10,393 nt of DNA from Actinomycetota bacterium (GTDB taxonomy: Bacteria; Actinomycetota; Humimicrobiia; Humimicrobiales; Humimicrobiaceae). The DNA is taken from contig JAMCQQ010000452.1 of the NCBI GenBank assembly GCA_023379515.1, positions 1 through 10,393 of the forward strand, in the 5' to 3' direction. Below, one piece after another: positions 6,170 to 10,393 of this stretch. The notes under the pieces were generated by a model. That model made no database searches. It was not told the origin of the DNA and worked only from the letters and a program-made list of their open reading frames with translations. Position 1 is the stretch's first letter; every line of letters starts with the position of its first letter. Both the position numbers and the translations under genes were made by a program.

Positions 6170-6895
6170 ATGGGTTTATTGGATAACAAAGATAATCTTA
6201 TTGAACTGGTTGAAAAATTGAATTTTAAAGAAAAAGTGGAGCGTTCGTTTGCTTTAATCAAAGAAGCCTATGAGAAATACCAGGATAGTTTAGTAGTTGC
6301 AAACAGTTTAGGTAAAGATTCAGTTGCTGTGTGGGATTTGGCAAAAAGAGTCAGCCCTAAGATAAAGGGTTTTATTGTAACTACGCGTTTTAAACCAAAA
6401 CAAACAATTCAGTTTATGAATGAAACTGTAGCCCGCTATCCGGAATTAAGAATATTTAAAAGTGATATGGAAATTCCGGACAGGCTTTATGAAACAAACC
6501 CGAACCAATGCTGCGAAATCCTTAAAGTCGGCCCGACACGGCAGGCTATTGATGAGATGAAGGTTAAATGCTGGGTTACAGGATTGCGCTGCACAGAAGG
6601 AAGAACCAGAACTGAATTTAAAGAAGTGGAAGAACGCGACAAAGGCTTAATTAAACTAAATCCAATCCTCATTTGGAAAGAGAGAGAGGTTTGGCAGTAT
6701 CTGGCACTTTACGAAGTAAAAGTAAATCCCTTTTACGCCCTGGGTTACCGCTCTTTGGGGTGCGAGCCTTGTACCAGAATTACCAGTGATGAAAATGAAC
6801 GTTCAGGACGTTGGGTAGGAACCGGCAAATGGGGCGGTGAATGTGGAATTCATACCCGGCCTTTAAAGACAAATGCTGAAAGTTACGAAATCTGA
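6170..6895 (+). CDS. cysH: Adenylylsulfate (APS) reductase of the CysH family, Fe-S type
   Basis: A 241-residue PAPS reductase-family enzyme that reduces activated sulfate to sulfite in the cytoplasm using thioredoxin-like donors. The PP-loop NSLGKDS lies at 45-51. The four cluster cysteines of the APS-using class are present: C114-C115 in CCEILKV and C198-x-x-C201 in GCEPCT. The catalytic cysteine is C225 in the ECGIH motif, and the substrate loop TGLRCTEGRTR is at 137-147. The paired CC plus CxxC set indicates a [4Fe-4S] enzyme that acts on APS rather than PAPS. A further cysteine pair, C134 and C141, flanks the loop and is not a standard feature. Start: AAAGGA near 6155, about 11 bases before the ATG. 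It lies 18 bases after the regulator and shares its stop with the next gene's ribosome binding site. ATP sulfurylase and sulfite reductase are not in the window. Confidence 0.9.
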   Translation: MGLLDNKDNLIELVEKLNFKEKVERSFALIKEAYEKYQDSLVVANSLGKDSVAVWDLAKRVSPKIKGFIVTTRFKPKQTIQFMNETVARYPELRIFKSDMEIPDRLYETNPNQCCEILKVGPTRQAIDEMKVKCWVTGLRCTEGRTRTEFKEVEERDKGLIKLNPILIWKEREVWQYLALYEVKVNPFYALGYRSLGCEPCTRITSDENERSGRWVGTGKWGGECGIHTRPLKTNAESYEI

Positions 6896-6908
6896 GGAGT
6901 AGATATTG
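6894..6908 (+). promoter_or_regulatory. RBS supporting a TTG start for the permease
   Basis: GAGGAG (6894-6899), overlapping the TGA stop of cysH, stands 6 bases before a TTG at 6906. The next in-frame ATG codons lie inside the first membrane helix, so TTG is the best start. The overlap of stop and ribosome binding site suggests translational coupling. Confidence 0.75.
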
Positions 6909-7877
6909 GTTAAAATTATTTTATTGATTGCCATAGTAATGTTTTTTGCCATGAATATGGGTGCCAGCGGAATTGTGCCTTCTTTCTCTTCTACTTACGG
7001 AAGCGGACTCATTAGTAGAAAACGTGCGCTCATATTATTCGGGTTATTTGTGATATTGGGTGGTGTTTTGCTAGGAAGGAGAGTAGCTTTCACCTTAGGC
7101 AAGAATCTTCTGCCAAAAGGACTGGTTACTTTTGATGTTACAATGGTTATCCTTTCAGCAGCTACTTTAGCACTATTTATAGCAAATATGCTAAAAATTC
7201 CGCAGTCTACAAGTCAGGTTACAGTTGGAGCCATAGTCGGTGCAGGTATCTACTTCAAACACTTGAATTTAAGGATGTTAGTTTTAAAGATTCTGCCGAT
7301 GTGGGTCATCTTGCCACTTCTTTCTTATGCTTTGACTTTGTGGATTTACCGAAAAATCTATCCGCCAGAGCGCGATAACCTGCATATTTACCAGAAGTTA
7401 TTTGCCAATGAAAAGAAGTTAAGGTTGTCGGCCATAATCGTCAGCTGCTATGTTGCCTTTGCCATTGGAACTAATAATGTGGGCAATGCTGTTGGCCCAT
7501 TATTTGGTGCAGGGCTCATCGGAATTAATCTAGGATTATTTTTAGTTTCCCCCATTTTTGGCTTAGGGGCACTTGTATTGGGAAAGGGACCACTTCAGAC
7601 CGCCGGCCACGAAATCGTTCCCTTAGGGCTATTCTCCAGTACGATAGTTTCTTTTGTAACCGGGACACTTTTAATTTTTGCATCCATATTAGGCATACCG
7701 CAGTCCTTGGTTCAATTGAGTCTTGCTTCGATATTTGCCATTAGCTGTGTCAAGAACGGTCATAAATTTACTCTGACCCATCGCATCACTAAAAGAGCAC
7801 TTTCAGTCTGGACACTGACACCTTTACTGGCAATATCTGTTTCTTATGGTTTGGCTGCTTTATTTTTAAAAAGATAG
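6906..7877 (+). CDS. PiT-family permease, probable sulfate transporter (CysP-like)
   Basis: A 323-residue integral membrane protein of the inorganic phosphate transporter (PiT) family, with about ten hydrophobic segments and the internal duplication of the family. The two signature motifs are FAMNMGASGIVPSF (14-27) and AFAIGTNNVGNAVGP (184-198), against GxNDxxNAxG in phosphate carriers; the paired helix-turn motifs are KIPQSTSQ (97-104) and GIPQSLVQ (263-270). The Asp of both signatures is replaced (by Met-Gly context in the first, Asn191 in the second). CysP, the sulfate permease encoded beside cysH in Bacillus subtilis, belongs to this family, so position directly after cysH argues for sulfate (or a similar oxyanion) rather than phosphate. 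It starts with TTG, is translationally coupled to cysH and is followed after 19 bases by the hemA-hemC fusion. Substrate remains inferred from context. Confidence 0.85.
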   Translation: MVKIILLIAIVMFFAMNMGASGIVPSFSSTYGSGLISRKRALILFGLFVILGGVLLGRRVAFTLGKNLLPKGLVTFDVTMVILSAATLALFIANMLKIPQSTSQVTVGAIVGAGIYFKHLNLRMLVLKILPMWVILPLLSYALTLWIYRKIYPPERDNLHIYQKLFANEKKLRLSAIIVSCYVAFAIGTNNVGNAVGPLFGAGLIGINLGLFLVSPIFGLGALVLGKGPLQTAGHEIVPLGLFSSTIVSFVTGTLLIFASILGIPQSLVQLSLASIFAISCVKNGHKFTLTHRITKRALSVWTLTPLLAISVSYGLAALFLKR

Positions 7878-7896
7878 AAGAGGAGTTGAAGATAGA

Positions 7897-9501
7897 ATGA
7901 GTATCATTGCGGCGGGGACAAACTACAAGTATTGCCCCCTGCCAGTGAGGGAAAAACTTTATTTTTTCCGCAGTAAACTGGCTGGTTACCTTAATGATCT
8001 GGTCAGTTATCCTTCAATTAGGGCAGGATTTATACTTTCTACCTGTAACAGGGTAGAAATTTATGCCAGCGTAAATGATATTAATAAGGGATTTACTTCT
8101 TTAAGAGGGTTTTTAGCGTTTTCGCATGGTCTCAGAGAAGAATCCGTGAATCCATTTCTTTATACATTTAAGGGCCGGAATGCTATACAGCATCTATCAC
8201 GGGTTGCTGCAGGCCTGGACTCTCAGATTATAGGTGAAAGTCAGATTGTTGAACAGGTAATTTTTGCTTTTAATGAAGCAAATAAACAAGGTGCAATTGA
8301 TGGCTTGCTTGAGCAAGCTTTTGAAGAAGCTCTTGCTCTGGCGCAGGATATAAGAAGGGAAACAGGGATTTTACATCAGGAATTTTCTTTGGCTGATTTG
8401 GTTCTTGAAGCAATCAGGAAAAACTATCCAAATTTTAGAAATAAAAAAGTATTGATTTTAGGTGTAGGAAAGGTTTCAGAATTGGTGACCAAACACCTGA
8501 AAGAAATGGGATTAGATTCAGTTTTTATTGCCAATAAGACTTTTGACAAGGCAAAGTTGTTGGCAGAAAGCATCAATGCCAAAGTGGTCAGATTCGATGC
8601 TTTAAAAAAAGAATTGCGCAATGCAGATATAGTTATCAGCGCAACCGGCAGCCCGCATTTAATTTTAAAAAAAGAAGATATTTTAGATGTAATAAACACC
8701 CAGCACAGAAGGGATGATTCAAATTTATTAATTATTGATTTAGGCATCCCGCGCAATGTGGATCCGGAGATCAAAAACATAAAAGGCGTAAAGCTTTTGA
8801 ATTTGGATGAACTGGGAATTTTAATCTCCCAGCCTTTGAAGAATTTTTTTAAAGTGGGTTCAAGAAACAGTCTGCTTGCACTTAAACAAGTAGAGGAAGT
8901 GACCCGGCTTCTAAATCAATTCTATCCGGATTTAAAATTTGAGGTTATTGGCATGGATACATATGGAGACAAGGATAAAACCACTCCTATTTCCGATATT
9001 GAAGGTACCGATTTTTTTACGCGAGAGATTGAGGGAGCTTTACTTGAAAAGAAAATAGATTTTGCTGTGCATAGCGCCAAAGACCTGCCAGACAAATTGC
9101 CTCAGGGATTGATGATTGCGGCAATTACCAGACAAATTGACCCCTGTGATGCCTTAGTTTCCAGAGAAAGCTTAGAACTGGATAAATTAAGGTACGGTGC
9201 AAAAATTGGCACAAGCAGTCAGCGAAGAAAGGATCAACTTAAAAATTACCGCAATGATTTCCAGTTTATAGATATCCGGGGAAATATCGGGGAAAGGCTT
9301 GCAAAATTAGATAACGATGGTTTGGATGCAATTGTGTTGGCAGCATGCGCCCTTGTAAGATTAGGACTCCAGCACAGAATTTCTCAGTATCTGCCTTTTG
9401 AAATTCTAAAACCTCATCCTCTCCAAGGGGCATTAGCGATAGAGACAAGAGCTGAAGATATACAATTAATTAACCTGCTGGGGGTTATTCATGGAAAATA
9501 A
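7897..9501 (+). CDS. Fused glutamyl-tRNA reductase / truncated porphobilinogen deaminase
   Basis: A 534-residue fusion. Residues 1-305 are HemA, which reduces glutamyl-tRNA to glutamate-1-semialdehyde: catalytic C50 in STCNRVEIYA, AAGLDSQIIGESQI at 104-117, the NADPH-binding GVGKVSEL at 189-196, and DLGIPRNVDPEI at 281-292. The helical dimerisation domain that should follow is absent. Residues 319-534 are HemC domains 1 and 2, which polymerise porphobilinogen: VGSRNSLLAL with R323, VHSAKDLP with K395 and D396, GTSSQRR with R443/R444, RGNIGERL with R461 and R467, and QGALAIETRAED at 510-521. The protein stops at LLGVIHGK, just where domain 3 would begin, so the cysteine that binds the dipyrromethane cofactor is missing. 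GAGGAG lies 11 bases before the ATG, and the end overlaps the next gene by 11 bases. It should feed the siroheme branch. Whether the HemC half is active alone is unclear. Confidence 0.93.
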   Translation: MSIIAAGTNYKYCPLPVREKLYFFRSKLAGYLNDLVSYPSIRAGFILSTCNRVEIYASVNDINKGFTSLRGFLAFSHGLREESVNPFLYTFKGRNAIQHLSRVAAGLDSQIIGESQIVEQVIFAFNEANKQGAIDGLLEQAFEEALALAQDIRRETGILHQEFSLADLVLEAIRKNYPNFRNKKVLILGVGKVSELVTKHLKEMGLDSVFIANKTFDKAKLLAESINAKVVRFDALKKELRNADIVISATGSPHLILKKEDILDVINTQHRRDDSNLLIIDLGIPRNVDPEIKNIKGVKLLNLDELGILISQPLKNFFKVGSRNSLLALKQVEEVTRLLNQFYPDLKFEVIGMDTYGDKDKTTPISDIEGTDFFTREIEGALLEKKIDFAVHSAKDLPDKLPQGLMIAAITRQIDPCDALVSRESLELDKLRYGAKIGTSSQRRKDQLKNYRNDFQFIDIRGNIGERLAKLDNDGLDAIVLAACALVRLGLQHRISQYLPFEILKPHPLQGALAIETRAEDIQLINLLGVIHGK

Positions 9502-10393
9502 AGTCTATCTGATAGGTGCCGGTCCAGGTGCACCAGGTTTGATTACAATTAGAGCTGATACAATCCTGCGTCAGGCAGATGTAATAATTTACGATTATCT
9601 GGTGGATAAGCGTATTTTAGAAGCAGCAAAACCTGATGCTGAATTAATTTGCTGTGATATGCTCGGGGGAAAAAGATATCCAGATGGCTTTTTAAAATGC
9701 AATGAGAGGACAAATAAATTATTGATAAAAAAGGTAAAGTCAGGCAAAAAAGTAGTGCATTTAAAAAATGGCGACGTATCTATTTTTGGCAGGCTTTCGC
9801 AGGAGTTAGAAGCTTTTGTAAAGGAAAATATTGAATTTGAAATTGTACCGGGAGTTACTGCAGCCAGTGCAGCCGGTGCTTTCAGTGGAATTCCTTTAAC
9901 TGACAGAAGGTTTAGCTCAAGTTGTGTTTTCGTTACCGGCCACGAGGACCCATCAAAAAAACAAAGTGCCTTGGATTGGAATATTTTGTCGCAAAGTGGA
10001 ACTATGGTCTTATATATGGCAATTGAAAATTTAGAAAAGATAACTAAAGAATTAATATCGTCGGGAAATTCATCGGACACACCTGCAGCCATAATTCAAA
10101 ATGCAAGTTTATTGACCCAAAGACTCCTGCTTGGAACATTAAAAGATATTGCTAAAAAAGCAAAAAAACAAAAATTAATACCTCCGGCAATTGTTATCAT
10201 AGGAAAAGTGGTGGAATTGGAAAAGAATTTTAACTGGCTGAAGAAAACCAAAAGGATTCTTTTTACAGGCATTTCTTCGGAAAGATTTTTTGAAAAGGGA
10301 TTTATCTTTCATCTGCCTTTAATCAGGATAGTTCCACTTGAAAATTATCACCGGTTTGATTCTGCGCTTAAAGAAATAAGCAAATATAATTGG
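9491..10393 (+). CDS. Uroporphyrinogen-III methyltransferase fused to uroporphyrinogen-III synthase (partial)
   Basis: The frame is open for 301 codons to the window edge. Residues 1-245 are SUMT (CobA/CysG C-terminal domain type), which methylates uroporphyrinogen III with S-adenosylmethionine to precorrin-2: VYLIGAGPGAPGLITIRA (5-22), DVIIYDYLV (30-38), GGKR (59-62), VVHLKNGDVSIFGR (88-101), EIVPGVTAASAA (117-128), GIPLTDRRF (133-141), VTGHEDP (148-154) and the C-terminal GTLKDIA. Residues 252 onward (TKRILFTG, then LPLIRIVPLENY and a YNW end) match the start of HemD, which closes the linear tetrapyrrole. The glycine-rich loop reads KNGDVSIFGR where most relatives have KGGDPFIFGR. The first HemD strand-loop segment is shorter than usual. 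The ATG overlaps the end of the preceding gene by 11 bases (coupled translation); its Shine-Dalgarno is GGGGG near 9480. Together with HemC it makes the siroheme precursor for sulfite reductase. Confidence 0.92.
   Translation, partial: MENKVYLIGAGPGAPGLITIRADTILRQADVIIYDYLVDKRILEAAKPDAELICCDMLGGKRYPDGFLKCNERTNKLLIKKVKSGKKVVHLKNGDVSIFGRLSQELEAFVKENIEFEIVPGVTAASAAGAFSGIPLTDRRFSSSCVFVTGHEDPSKKQSALDWNILSQSGTMVLYMAIENLEKITKELISSGNSSDTPAAIIQNASLLTQRLLLGTLKDIAKKAKKQKLIPPAIVIIGKVVELEKNFNWLKKTKRILFTGISSERFFEKGFIFHLPLIRIVPLENYHRFDSALKEISKYNW

Noticed and set aside
9480..9520. A frameshift hiding the rest of HemC
   Set aside because: The bases after the stop encode a strongly conserved SUMT start that overlaps the end of the fusion by 11 bases, so there is no room for an out-of-frame domain 3 here. 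An upstream deletion cannot be ruled out from one sequence.
9595..10092. A 165-codon open frame on the minus strand near the right edge
   Set aside because: It lies entirely inside the cobA-hemD fusion, whose translation shows clear SUMT motifs; the antisense protein resembles nothing and has no ribosome binding site that I can see.

Overview
The window is an AT-rich stretch of bacterial chromosome with strong Gram-positive-like ribosome binding sites and an anaerobe's gene content: corrinoid-dependent methyl transfer, a proton-pumping pyrophosphatase, and sulfate assimilation linked to siroheme-type tetrapyrrole synthesis. It fits a strict anaerobe such as a clostridial or deep-branching candidate-phylum bacterium. 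The sequence alone does not settle the phylum.

Region 1 (1-3113, + strand) is a methyl-transfer module. After the tail of an unrecognised gene come a xylose-isomerase-like TIM-barrel protein, a URO-D-superfamily methyltransferase and its probable partner corrinoid protein (MtbC-like, with the cobalt-ligand DxHxxG motif). The last two look like a methyl donor/acceptor pair. The TIM-barrel protein hints that the substrate may be a sugar or polyol derivative. The region closes with a strong hairpin terminator that probably works in both directions.

Region 2 (3155-5365, - strand) is hppA, a complete K+-independent type of membrane proton-pumping pyrophosphatase, convergent with region 1. A good promoter lies upstream of it (TTGATT, 17 bp, TATAAT).

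Region 3 (5366-5710) is a divergent regulatory interval. It holds the hppA promoter, a second promoter facing right, two overlapping GGAATT dyads and a four-copy 9-bp tandem repeat in the leader of the rightward operon.

Region 4 (5711-10393, + strand, open at the right edge) is a tight operon: an Rrf2-family regulator with three cysteines, an Fe-S type APS reductase (cysH), a PiT-family permease that is probably a sulfate transporter, a HemA-HemC fusion, and a CobA-HemD fusion that runs off the window. The logic is sulfate uptake and reduction together with synthesis of the siroheme precursor needed by sulfite reductase. The most unusual element is the HemA-HemC fusion. It lacks both the HemA dimerisation domain and the HemC third domain, which carries the cysteine that anchors the dipyrromethane cofactor.
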